In this document: in pieces, positions 1-8,297 of the stretch
How positions within the stretch are numbered: position 1 is the first letter of the stretch
How the letters are laid out: every line of letters starts with the position of its first letter
DNA from: JAHEKD01 sp965215945
GTDB taxonomy: Bacteria; Pseudomonadota; Gammaproteobacteria; Arenicellales; JAHEKD01
Length of the DNA stretch: 64,000 bases
NCBI GenBank assembly: GCA_965215945.1
Contig: CBDCFC010000014.1
Coordinates: 62,001 to 126,000 of the forward strand
Direction of reading: 5' to 3'
Made by a program: the position numbers and the translations under genes
Notes under the pieces: model-generated
What the model was told of the DNA's origin: nothing
Database searches by the model: none
What the model saw: only the letters and a program-made list of their open reading frames with translations

Positions 1-1
1 G

Positions 2-1993
2 CAACCTACCCAAGAATGCCTGGCATTGTATTTTTCACTTTATGCGGTGAATGGGTTCTTTCAGCACGCCAATATTGATATTAAATGGGGAGTGTTGAAT
101 TATTTAATCAGCACTGCTGAGCTACATCGTTGGCATCATGACAAGGAATATAACGGTCGAGGGTGTAATTTCGGTAATAACCTGATTATCTGGGATATTA
201 TTTTTGGCACTTACTACCGTAAAGCAGGCAAAGCCCCCAAACGAGTCGGTATCAACAAGAATGATTCGCTTACGGGTTTTGAAAGATTTATTTCCAAATC
301 CATACACTGGTGTCTCAAGTGCTTTATCCAAATCAAACAAAAGGTATTTTCTAGCATAAGATGCTTATCGCTGGATTTAATATATCAATTTCAAACCACG
401 AATCTATTGCGAAAAACCTCTGCCCCTGAATTGGTTCAAGCATTGACCTTAACAGCGATTTTGAAACAAAACAAAAACGCTGAATTTGGCAAACAATACC
501 ATTTCGATTCAATTGATAGTGTGAACAACTTTCGCTTGTCAGTACCGATTTGTGAATATGAGGACTTGCGTAACATGGTCGAAATTCAGGCCAGCACAGA
601 TAAACCGACATTAACTCTTGAAAGACCGAAGTCTTATCTAAAGACCAGCGGTACAACCAATCAACCTAAATATCTGCCTTTGACGGATTCAGGTCGACGT
701 GTTTTTAACTATGCACAGCGATTGTCCAGATCCGTTCAATATAAGCTTTGTCCTGCCGCGTTCAAAGGCAAGGCATTGATTATTGTGGGTAATAAAGTCG
801 AGGAGCAATATAAAAGTAAAATCTGCGGCAGTGCGTCCGGTTTATTGTTTGATGAATTACCCGTTGTATTTAAGGATATGTCGGTTTGTCCGCCTCAGTT
901 GTTTGCGGAAGTCGATTATCCGGCCAAATATTATGCGATGTTGTTGTGCGCATTAGCCAGTGACAATCTTAGTTATATTTCAACCCCGAATCCAGCGACT
1001 TTGTTGTATTTTTATCAATTGCTAATTGATCATAAAGAGGATTTTTACACCGATATTAAACGCGGGAAAATTAAAACTGATTTGAACTTGTCCACTTCTA
1101 TCCGCAGCAAAATCGATCATCAGCTTATTTCTGATCCTGTGCGTGCAGAACAAATTAAATTTATCTTGTCCCAAGCAAACGGTTTTCAGTTTACAGATCT
1201 GTGGCCACAGCTAGAGATTATTTCTACCTGGAAGTCGGGTAACTGCAAGGTTTCAGCCCAACGTCTTGAACAGCTTATTGACGACAGGGTTCATTATCTG
1301 GAATTGGGCTATATTGCCAGCGAGGTTCACGGAGCGATTGCGCTATCGCCGTCACAATCCGGGTGTTTGCCGATTATCAATGGTAATTTCTATGAATTCA
1401 TCGAAACTGAAAAGTGGCATTGCGGTGATCGTGAAACCAAATTATTGCATGAGCTGGAAATAGACAAGCAATATTATCTGATCGTGACGACTAAGAATGG
1501 CTTGTACCGCTATTTCATGAACGATGTGGTTGAAGTCACCGGTTATGAGAACAAAACACCATTACTTACTTTTTTAAGAAAGGGCAAAGGAATGACAAGT
1601 ATCTGCGGTGAGAAGTTGCATGAAAATCAGCTTATAGAAGCCGTTATGGATATCTGCGCCGGAAATGATTTGTCGATGAGCTTTTTTATCTGTCTAGCCG
1701 ATCAGCAAAGCCAGCAATATGTTTTGTATATGGAAGATATTAACTGTGATGACACAGCGAAATTTGCTCAATGGCTGGATAATCAGCTGAGTGTAAACAA
1801 TTCTGAGTATCAATCAAAACGAGCAAGTGAGCGTTTGAAACGAATAAGAGTAAAACCCTTGCGGGCTGGGACGTATGAAAAATACAAAAAGTTCAATGTG
1901 AACAAAGGCCAAAGAGAAAGCCAGTATAAGATCATCAGCTTGCAAAACAAGACGGATGTTGAGTTTGACTTTGAACAACATGTAGCCGCTTAA
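2..1993 (+). CDS. Fatty acid hydroxylase/sterol desaturase end fused to a GH3-type acyl-adenylating domain (5' partial)
   Basis: The frame is open to the left edge, so the true start lies outside the window. The first ~65 codons match the C-terminus of the fatty acid hydroxylase/sterol desaturase superfamily, a di-iron membrane oxygenase: the His motif HRWHHD lies near bases 126-143 and the closing NFGNNLIIWDIIFGTYY follows. After a basic linker, the remaining ~530 residues resemble the plant-type GH3 acyl-acid amido synthetases, with the nucleotide-binding motif TSGTTNQPKYLP at about bases 640-675 and a later YRYFMNDVVEVTGY segment. GH3 enzymes adenylate a carboxylate and pass it to an amine. 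A hydroxylase joined to an adenylating domain suggests modification and then activation of a lipid acid; the substrate is unknown. It ends 6 bp before the next gene, so the two are probably co-transcribed. Confidence 0.75.
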   Translation, partial: QPTQECLALYFSLYAVNGFFQHANIDIKWGVLNYLISTAELHRWHHDKEYNGRGCNFGNNLIIWDIIFGTYYRKAGKAPKRVGINKNDSLTGFERFISKSIHWCLKCFIQIKQKVFSSIRCLSLDLIYQFQTTNLLRKTSAPELVQALTLTAILKQNKNAEFGKQYHFDSIDSVNNFRLSVPICEYEDLRNMVEIQASTDKPTLTLERPKSYLKTSGTTNQPKYLPLTDSGRRVFNYAQRLSRSVQYKLCPAAFKGKALIIVGNKVEEQYKSKICGSASGLLFDELPVVFKDMSVCPPQLFAEVDYPAKYYAMLLCALASDNLSYISTPNPATLLYFYQLLIDHKEDFYTDIKRGKIKTDLNLSTSIRSKIDHQLISDPVRAEQIKFILSQANGFQFTDLWPQLEIISTWKSGNCKVSAQRLEQLIDDRVHYLELGYIASEVHGAIALSPSQSGCLPIINGNFYEFIETEKWHCGDRETKLLHELEIDKQYYLIVTTKNGLYRYFMNDVVEVTGYENKTPLLTFLRKGKGMTSICGEKLHENQLIEAVMDICAGNDLSMSFFICLADQQSQQYVLYMEDINCDDTAKFAQWLDNQLSVNNSEYQSKRASERLKRIRVKPLRAGTYEKYKKFNVNKGQRESQYKIISLQNKTDVEFDFEQHVAA

Positions 1994-1999
1994 TTCAAA

Positions 2000-3115
2000 A
2001 TGCAAATAGATCAGATAAACATCTACCCGCTGAATATTCCTTTTAACATGAGGTTCAGCCACAGCTCGTACAGCCGGGATAAAGGTGATTCAATTTTAGT
2101 TACGATTAAAATAAATAACTCTATTTATGGTGTCGGTGAAGGTTGTCCCAGGCATTATGTCAGTGGTGAAACCACATCGGATTCAATCGCACAACTGTCA
2201 AAGCGTATTAATGAATTTAAGACCATGCCGAGGTTGGATGAATTAATTCAGTATATAGATAGGAATCAAGATTTTGTTCGACGTTATCCTGCTGCCTGGT
2301 GCGCATTGGAGACGGCTTTGCTCGATTGTATGGCCAAACGGCAAGCCTGCTCGCTTGAAGATTTGCTTGGCACAAGATTTGAAATACCCGAGCGAAAAGA
2401 GTCGATAAAGTATTCCGCCGTACTTGGTACAGATAATGGTTTTTCAGCCTTGCTAAAAAAGTACATTAGCTCCGGGTTTTCATCCTTTAAATTAAAACTC
2501 AGCGGCGATTTTTCTTTGGACCAGTCGAAAATTCAAATTATCCGAGACTATAAAATCTCAAGACAACAGCTTAGGGCTGATGCAAATAATTTATGGCATA
2601 GCGCCGATCAGGTAAGCGAGTATCTGTTAAAACTGGACAACCCCTTTTGTGCCATCGAAGAACCTTTCGTCAAGCATCTGGATGTTGAAAATATTCAAAG
2701 ATTAATTGAGTACAGCGATATAGATATAATTCTTGATGAGAGTTTTAAATGTGCCCATGATCTGGCAGCAGTTAAAGACCTTGGGGGCAGAATAATTCCC
2801 AATTATCGGGTTTCCAAGTTAGGTGGATTAATAAACTGTCTTAGCATTTATCAGGATTACCATGAACGATTTACCAGGCATGTTATCGGAGCCCATGTCG
2901 GCGAATCAAGTGTATTAACCCGAGCTGCGATTGTCTTGGCGAATGCTTTTTCCGGCCAATGTAATTATGAAGGTGCTTTTGGCAAGCATTTATTAAAATA
3001 TGACGTAACAGACCCACAGTTGATGTTTGATCAAACAGGTCAGCTTCGTCCGCCGGAGTATGCTCTGTATGGTCAAGCTGGATTAGGTTTGCAGTTATGT
3101 AAACAAATGTTTTAG
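2000..3115 (+). CDS. Enolase-superfamily enzyme, dipeptide epimerase/muconate cycloisomerase-like
   Basis: This 371-residue protein has the muconate-lactonizing/Ala-Glu epimerase fold signatures: a KxK catalytic pair in SSFKLKLSGD (about residue 165), metal ligands in RADANN (about 193), IEEP (about 220) and LDES (about 247), and the second catalytic Lys in YRVSKLGG (about 271). Family members abstract a proton alpha to a carboxylate, and dipeptide epimerases act on L-Ala-D/L-Glu and related peptides. It follows the hydroxylase-GH3 fusion by 6 bp, which suggests a shared pathway, possibly on an amide made by the GH3 domain; that link is inference. The 3' end overlaps the convergent ycaQ-like gene by about 20 bp. 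The exact substrate cannot be read from the sequence. Confidence 0.8.
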   Translation: MQIDQINIYPLNIPFNMRFSHSSYSRDKGDSILVTIKINNSIYGVGEGCPRHYVSGETTSDSIAQLSKRINEFKTMPRLDELIQYIDRNQDFVRRYPAAWCALETALLDCMAKRQACSLEDLLGTRFEIPERKESIKYSAVLGTDNGFSALLKKYISSGFSSFKLKLSGDFSLDQSKIQIIRDYKISRQQLRADANNLWHSADQVSEYLLKLDNPFCAIEEPFVKHLDVENIQRLIEYSDIDIILDESFKCAHDLAAVKDLGGRIIPNYRVSKLGGLINCLSIYQDYHERFTRHVIGAHVGESSVLTRAAIVLANAFSGQCNYEGAFGKHLLKYDVTDPQLMFDQTGQLRPPEYALYGQAGLGLQLCKQMF

Positions 3116-4282
3116 ATCTTTTAATTTATTGCTGAAAACTATTTCCGGACATTGATTGAATTCGGCAAATCGCTTCAATTCCTTGGAAAAATGCTGTCTA
3201 AATTCCTGATCGCGCTTTAGTTTGGGCTCGAGGATCAGATTATTGATTATAAACAGTTGCTTTTTTCTGTCCGCTTTGGCATCCATTCGAGCCACCAGAT
3301 CACCCTGCCAGAGAATGGGTAAAACAAAATAGCCGTGTGTTCGCTTCTTGGCCGGCACATAACACTCGAGTTGATAATCAAAATCAAATAGTCGAACAAT
3401 GCGCTTGCGCTGAATAACCAGGTTATCAAATGGGGAAAGAATTTTAGCTCTTGACTGAGCCAGGCGTTGACCCAGAATATCTTCATAATTAGATTTGACA
3501 TAAAATATTTCGGGTTGCCGGTAAATTTTTACTTGTGATAGTTGCCCTGTTTCAAGTTTTTCGTTGACAGCCTGTTTAATCGCTACTCCCATGCCTTTGC
3601 GTAAATAACCGAATTCACTTACATGGGCGATGCCATGAGCGTGTAAAAAACGTTCTATCAGATAATGTGCGTACTCATTTTTTGATGGGGCCTGGGTATT
3701 AACATATGGGGGAATAATGTGTTCAGCCAGATCGAATACTTTTTGAAAATTCTGCCGCCGGGTAATCAATAGATCACCTTGCATAAACAGATTGCCAATT
3801 GCCTGCTTAATAGGCCCTTTTTCCCACATGCCGCCATTAAAGCTTTTGTGTTCTTCAAAATCTTTAGCTTGCAATGGGCCGTCGGCTTTGACTCTTTCCA
3901 AAACATGTTTCATTAACTTGGGATTCTTTTTATACCAATGAACCTGTCCTCGCTTAACGGCATTCATCCGCGGCAGGCAGAAACGAAAATCCTCGAACGG
4001 CAAATAAGCGGCCGCATGTGACCAGTATTCAAAAATTTCCCGTTGCTCAATCAGTTTGTCCAGATAACGATGTCGGTAATGAGGCACTCTGTTCCACAGG
4101 GTATGATGATGAGCCCGTTCAACCACTGAAATGGTATCGATTTGTACATAACCCAGGTGTCTAACAGCCTCAAGAGCACCCCTCAATCCTCTGGCAAATC
4201 CTGAATTAGGTATTCCCTGACTGAGTAAAGCCAGCCTTCGCGCCTGTTTTTTAGTTAATGTTAGAGTATTTTTCAAATTCAC
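3095..4282 (-). CDS. ycaQ: YcaQ/AlkX-type winged-helix DNA glycosylase
   Basis: This 395-residue protein is of the HTH_42 (formerly DUF1006) family. E. coli YcaQ and Streptomyces AlkZ, members of this family, excise alkylated bases and unhook interstrand crosslinks. The QxD catalytic motif typical of the YcaQ branch is present as Q47-I48-D49 in GYVQIDTISVV, and the family's crosslink-repair landmark AHHHTLWNRVPHYR follows. Length matches the family (about 390-410). It is convergent with the epimerase gene and divergent from djlA, so it is probably monocistronic. The likely role is repair of bulky or crosslinked adducts. Confidence 0.85.
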   Translation of the reverse strand: MNLKNTLTLTKKQARRLALLSQGIPNSGFARGLRGALEAVRHLGYVQIDTISVVERAHHHTLWNRVPHYRHRYLDKLIEQREIFEYWSHAAAYLPFEDFRFCLPRMNAVKRGQVHWYKKNPKLMKHVLERVKADGPLQAKDFEEHKSFNGGMWEKGPIKQAIGNLFMQGDLLITRRQNFQKVFDLAEHIIPPYVNTQAPSKNEYAHYLIERFLHAHGIAHVSEFGYLRKGMGVAIKQAVNEKLETGQLSQVKIYRQPEIFYVKSNYEDILGQRLAQSRAKILSPFDNLVIQRKRIVRLFDFDYQLECYVPAKKRTHGYFVLPILWQGDLVARMDAKADRKKQLFIINNLILEPKLKRDQEFRQHFSKELKRFAEFNQCPEIVFSNKLKDLKHLFT

Positions 4283-4338
4283 TGATGACGATGTAGAATG
4301 CGGATAGCAATATTACATAACTTTATGAGGACAGACTA

Positions 4339-5127
4339 ATGGCCTGGTGGGGAAAATTAGTAGGTGGAACGCTTGGCTTTATGATCGGCGGACCTTTAGG
4401 TGCCATGTTGGGCGCGGTATTCGGTCATAATTTTGATGCGAAATCGGCCGGGCGGCAAAAGCGTGTAGGCTATCAGCGCGGAGACCAGGAGCGTACCCAG
4501 GCCGCGTTTTTTGCAGCCACGTTCTCAGTAATGGGACATATTGCCAAGGCAGACGGTCAGGTTTCAAAAAGCGAAATTGCCTTGGCCGAACAGCTCATGA
4601 CCCATATGCAGCTCAACCCGCAACAGAAAAAAATGGCTATCACCTTATTTAATCAGGGTAAAAGCCCGAGCTTTCAACTCGATGCGGTATTACAGCAATT
4701 CAAACAGGAATGTCATCGGCGCACGACGTTAATCCGCATGTTTCTTGAAATTCAGGTTCAAGCCGCTTTTGCCGACGGCAAATTGGATCCAAGTGAATCT
4801 GATATATTGCGGCATATCGCATTCGTACTAGGGTTTGATGAGGATGATTTAAATCAAATTATCAATATGGTCAAATCCGGAGGGGCCAGTGAAGCCGGTC
4901 AGCAGATGACACTTGAGGAGGCTTATAACATCCTCGGCGCTGATGAAAAAATGACGACTGTCGATATCCGCAAACTTTACCGTAAGCTGCTAAGTCAGCA
5001 TCATCCTGACAAACTGGTTGCCAAGGGCTTACCTGAGGAAATGATTAAACTTGCCAATGAAAAAACGCATGAAATTCAAACAGCCTGGAAACTGATTCAA
5101 AAATCACGCGGTGCAGTTAATTCATAA
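4339..5127 (+). CDS. djlA: Membrane-anchored J-domain co-chaperone DjlA
   Basis: The 262 residues have the DjlA order: a Gly-rich membrane anchor with helix-packing motifs at about residues 8-30, a TerB-like helical domain with two KADGQ/FADGK acidic motifs (about 55-165), and a C-terminal J domain with the HPD triad at about 222-224 that stimulates DnaK. Length is close to E. coli DjlA (271). A ribosome binding site GAGGA precedes the ATG. It is an inner-membrane co-chaperone linked to envelope stress signalling. Downstream, after about 70 bp, lies a small lipoprotein gene. Confidence 0.9.
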   Translation: MAWWGKLVGGTLGFMIGGPLGAMLGAVFGHNFDAKSAGRQKRVGYQRGDQERTQAAFFAATFSVMGHIAKADGQVSKSEIALAEQLMTHMQLNPQQKKMAITLFNQGKSPSFQLDAVLQQFKQECHRRTTLIRMFLEIQVQAAFADGKLDPSESDILRHIAFVLGFDEDDLNQIINMVKSGGASEAGQQMTLEEAYNILGADEKMTTVDIRKLYRKLLSQHHPDKLVAKGLPEEMIKLANEKTHEIQTAWKLIQKSRGAVNS

Positions 5128-5196
5128 ATAAGATTGAGCCTGATCCAACTTGTTATTAAAATGCCGTTGCATTATTGATTAATTACAGGAGATAAA

Positions 5197-5661
5197 ATGC
5201 ATAAATATATTTTGCTCGCTTTGGTTTTAGTTTTACATGGTTGTGCCACAACATCATCAACCACAACAATTGAAGAAGTTGAAACCGACAAGATTTATAA
5301 TGTGGTGATTGAAGGCAAAGCTGATTTAACCGGGGATGTAAAAAATGAGTCCAATGTCCTTATCGGTGAAGTGCTAACTAATAAAACCTCAAGTTCGGGT
5401 GTGACGGTTGCAAAAGTATCAATTGACCATGAATATGATGAGTTGATTAAAACTAATTCTATTTTTTATGCTAGCGACGGTGATTTGATTCATGCAAAGT
5501 TAAATGATGATGCCGGCGAGCCACTTGAAGAGGGCGACAAGGTCATGGGATTTACGGGCAAGACTCAGCTTTACTGGCACAAGACCAAATCAGCAATCAA
5601 AGGTGCGACCAACGCTACTATTTCCAAGGCCCAGGAATTGTATAAAAGCGCGACTCAATAG
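5197..5661 (+). CDS. Small lipoprotein of unknown function
   Basis: This is a 154-residue protein with a lipoprotein signal peptide (VLVLHGC lipobox, Cys at residue 16) followed by a Thr/Ser-rich linker. The mature part is hydrophilic with an Asp/Glu-rich beta-like pattern and no motif I recognise. An AGGAGAT ribosome binding site precedes the ATG. Its stop codon overlaps the GTG start of the downstream keto-acid cleavage enzyme (TAGTG), so the two are probably translated from one message. The pairing of an envelope lipoprotein with a cytoplasmic enzyme is unexplained. Confidence 0.8.
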   Translation: MHKYILLALVLVLHGCATTSSTTTIEEVETDKIYNVVIEGKADLTGDVKNESNVLIGEVLTNKTSSSGVTVAKVSIDHEYDELIKTNSIFYASDGDLIHAKLNDDAGEPLEEGDKVMGFTGKTQLYWHKTKSAIKGATNATISKAQELYKSATQ

Positions 5662-6542
5662 TGTCGAATCAGGTCATCATCACCTGCGCTATTACAGGTG
5701 GTCACAACAGTTATGCCAATAACTTTCGTGGCCACCCTGATTACCCTGTTACCCCTGAGCAGATAGCCAATAACGCGATAGAAGCGGCAAAGGCAGGCGC
5801 AGCGATTGCCCATATTCATGTGCGTGACCCTGAAACTGGTGAGCGCTCGGGCGATCCTGAGTTATTCAAAGAAGTGGTAGAACGCATTCGCGATTCGGGC
5901 AGTGATGTGTTAATCAACCTGACTTCCAGTGAAGGCGCACGGTTTATTCCCGGCAAAGAAGATCCCAAAACCGGCGGTGAAGGAACAACATTAATCGGAC
6001 CGCTCGACAGGCTCAAACACATTGAACAGTTACGTCCGGATATTTGCACATTGGACGTCGGTACTTTTAATTTTGGCGAGGTGGTTTTTGTCAATACACC
6101 TGACGACTTGCGGATCATGGCCAAACATATTCAGCAAATCGGGGTTAAACCGGAAATCGAAGTCTTTGAGCTGGGTCACATCGAATTTGCCAAAAAGCTG
6201 ATTGCCGAAGGACTGATTGATGACCCGCCAATGTTCCAGGTTTGCCTAGGTATTCCTCATGCAGCTCCAGCTGTGCCCGAAGTACTCAATTTAATGCAAA
6301 ATCGCCTGCCGGAGAACGCCAACTGGAGTGCCTTTGGTATTTCTCGGATGGAATTCCAGATTGCAGCGCAGTCGGTGAGTCTTGGCGGTAATGTGCGGGT
6401 CGGACTCGAGGATAATCTGTATTTAAGCAAAGGTGAATTTGCTTCCAATGTTCAACTGGTCGAAAAGGCGGTTAGAGTGATCAGGGAATTAGACGGCGAA
6501 CCGGCTCTGCCATCACAAGCGAGAGAAATATTAAGGTTATAA
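5661..6542 (+). CDS. Beta-keto acid cleavage enzyme (BKACE, 3-keto-5-aminohexanoate cleavage family)
   Basis: The 293 residues fit the BKACE (formerly DUF849) family, zinc enzymes that condense a beta-keto acid with acetyl-CoA to give acetoacetate and a new CoA ester. Family marks include ITCAITGG at the N-terminus, the zinc-site motif HIHVRD at residues 51-56, NLTSSEGARF, the conserved Glu in EVFELGH, and the late GGNVRVGLEDNLYLSKGE. It uses a GTG start that overlaps the upstream stop codon. No lysine-fermentation genes (kamA, kal, kdd) lie nearby, so the substrate is open; family members act on many keto acids. Confidence 0.85.
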   Translation: MSNQVIITCAITGGHNSYANNFRGHPDYPVTPEQIANNAIEAAKAGAAIAHIHVRDPETGERSGDPELFKEVVERIRDSGSDVLINLTSSEGARFIPGKEDPKTGGEGTTLIGPLDRLKHIEQLRPDICTLDVGTFNFGEVVFVNTPDDLRIMAKHIQQIGVKPEIEVFELGHIEFAKKLIAEGLIDDPPMFQVCLGIPHAAPAVPEVLNLMQNRLPENANWSAFGISRMEFQIAAQSVSLGGNVRVGLEDNLYLSKGEFASNVQLVEKAVRVIRELDGEPALPSQAREILRL

Positions 6543-6609
6543 TGATCTAAATCAATGATAATAATTATCGGTCTATATATAACAAAAACCTAATCCAAGG
6601 AGATTTATC

Positions 6610-7365
6610 ATGTTTAATTATCTGGATGATCTGCCTGATCATGTGATTGGAGTTGAAGTAACGGGAAAGATTACAGCGAACGATTACAAAGATAGTCTTA
6701 TACCACTGATCGAAGAGAAGCTTAAAGCTCATCAGCGTTTGGACTTTATATGCCGTATCGATTCGAGTTGGGAAGGTATAGAACCCGGTGCGATGTGGCA
6801 GGATCTGCGTATAGGTTTGTCCAACATGAGTCATTGGGGACGGATCGCTATTGTCACCGATGTTGAATGGATTGAAAACTCGGTAAATTTGTTCAAAGTT
6901 TTTTGGCCGGGTCACCTGCGCCACTTTGACGCTGACGAATTCGAAAAAGCCAAAACCTGGGCGTGCGACCAAAACCGTGCCACTATCGAGGCTCAAATTA
7001 ATCACGATGATGGCATTCTGACTCTTGAGCCAAGCCAGGATCGCTCACTTAGTGAAGATGATTTTAATTACGTCACCAGACAGGTGGACGATTATTTGCA
7101 AGACCATGAAAAGATCAATGGCATATTGATTTCAACTCGCCATTTTCCAGGCTGGCAGAGTCTGGCAGCCATGTTGTCACATCTAAAATTCGTTCGTGAT
7201 CATCACCGAAAAATAGAGCGAATAGCCGTTGTGACCAATAGTCCCTTGGGTAAATTTGCCGATCATGTTACCGATCATTTTATTAAAGCCCAAGTAAAAA
7301 GCTTTGAATACGATCAACAGGATCTAGCACTTTCATGGTTAAAGCGGGATTCTGATCAAGTTTAG
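6610..7365 (+). CDS. Tandem SpoIIAA-like (STAS-fold) protein
   Basis: The protein has 251 residues with two copies of a SpoIIAA-like domain. The first (about 1-120) carries the landmarks LDFICRIDSSWEGIEPGAMW and a WGRIAIVTD strand; the second (about 125-245) repeats the pattern with NGILISTRHFPGWQSLAAM and IERIAVVTNSPLG. Single-domain relatives are small cytoplasmic or membrane-surface proteins of unknown role. An AAGGAG ribosome binding site precedes the ATG. The duplicated form is less usual. It is followed by the convergent LuxR-type gene. Confidence 0.75.
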   Translation: MFNYLDDLPDHVIGVEVTGKITANDYKDSLIPLIEEKLKAHQRLDFICRIDSSWEGIEPGAMWQDLRIGLSNMSHWGRIAIVTDVEWIENSVNLFKVFWPGHLRHFDADEFEKAKTWACDQNRATIEAQINHDDGILTLEPSQDRSLSEDDFNYVTRQVDDYLQDHEKINGILISTRHFPGWQSLAAMLSHLKFVRDHHRKIERIAVVTNSPLGKFADHVTDHFIKAQVKSFEYDQQDLALSWLKRDSDQV

Positions 7366-7417
7366 AAATCTTCAAAATTAGAGAAAAGAATGTAAGTCTA
7401 TTAATTTGTTCTGGAGA

Positions 7418-8113
7418 TTATCCGTTTGTGTATAACCCACCGAAATATTGGTTTGCAACTAAAGCAGCCTTGGTTCTGTTGCTGACATTTAGTAGTTTTA
7501 GTATTGATGACACATGTAACTTTACCGTTCCTTCACACACGCCGAGTTCATAAGCTATACGCTTATTAGCATGGCCGGAGATGATATGCTGAAGAACATC
7601 TTTTTGGCGTTTGGTCAGTTTAGTATGTTTGAGTTTGTTATCTTCGGTTTTTCCTGTAGATTGCGTTTTTTGGTTATTCAAACTGCGATTTTCTAAAATA
7701 GATTGACAGATAAACCGCTGATTATATTTTAGTGAGCGTAATGCTGTGACCAGTTCACTATGAGGGCTATTAACAGTGACTAGAATACAAACGTCAGAAG
7801 ATAACAATCGATTGGATAAATCTGTGTCAACAGGGTTTACAAAAACCATTATTTTTGACTGGGAACGGTAAGCTCTTGCTCTCTCAATCAAGGCTAATTG
7901 TTGAGAATCTGAGCCGCACGAACCTATAATTATATTGTCTATTGAGTCGCTAATTAAAATCTTTTCAAATTTTTTAATACTTTGTGATTCATAAACAACG
8001 CAATCATAGTTGTTGATGTCGTAGATAAGAGAGCTCAGCATTTCACACGCTAAGGTGTTTTGTTCGACAATTAAATACTTCCCCGAATTGGTTTCATTAG
8101 TTTGGTTTTTCAT
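7418..8113 (-). CDS. LuxR-family regulator with degenerate receiver domain
   Basis: The 231 residues carry a C-terminal LuxR/FixJ helix-turn-helix (about 162-225: LTKRQKDVLQHIISGHANK, then GVCEGTVKLHVSSIL) and an N-terminal receiver-like fold. The receiver lacks the usual acidic pocket: the first strand reads YLIVEQN instead of an Asp pair, the expected phospho-acceptor strand reads NIIIGSCGS, and the usual Lys after strand 5 is not visible. It is therefore probably not controlled by a standard histidine kinase and may bind a ligand or a partner. It is divergent from the LuxR-hydrolase/fadL pair across about 184 bp, which suggests it could regulate that pair. Confidence 0.8.
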   Translation of the reverse strand: MKNQTNETNSGKYLIVEQNTLACEMLSSLIYDINNYDCVVYESQSIKKFEKILISDSIDNIIIGSCGSDSQQLALIERARAYRSQSKIMVFVNPVDTDLSNRLLSSDVCILVTVNSPHSELVTALRSLKYNQRFICQSILENRSLNNQKTQSTGKTEDNKLKHTKLTKRQKDVLQHIISGHANKRIAYELGVCEGTVKLHVSSILKLLNVSNRTKAALVANQYFGGLYTNG

Positions 8114-8187
8114 TTTTCCCCTTCACATTTATATGTAATTAATGTTAATTTAACTAGACAATAGCAATAGCTGAGGGGCATGTAACC

Positions 8188-8199
8188 TACCAAATGGTA
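8188..8199. promoter_or_regulatory. Possible operator palindrome between divergent regulators
   Basis: The 12-bp near-palindrome TACCAAATGGTA sits in the 184-bp gap between the two divergent LuxR-type genes. LuxR-family proteins commonly bind inverted repeats of this size. There is no direct evidence of binding. Confidence 0.3.
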
Positions 8200-8297
8200 T
8201 ATACAATAGTTATAAAAAAGAATCAAAATAATCTTTTTAACCATCCGCGATTTTTTATCTATACAATGATGTAGTTCAAAAGTTGGTTCAGTTAACA

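Noticed and set aside
26..28. TTG at 26 as the start of the first gene
   Set aside because: The frame is open to the window edge, and the residues before it continue the hydroxylase domain.
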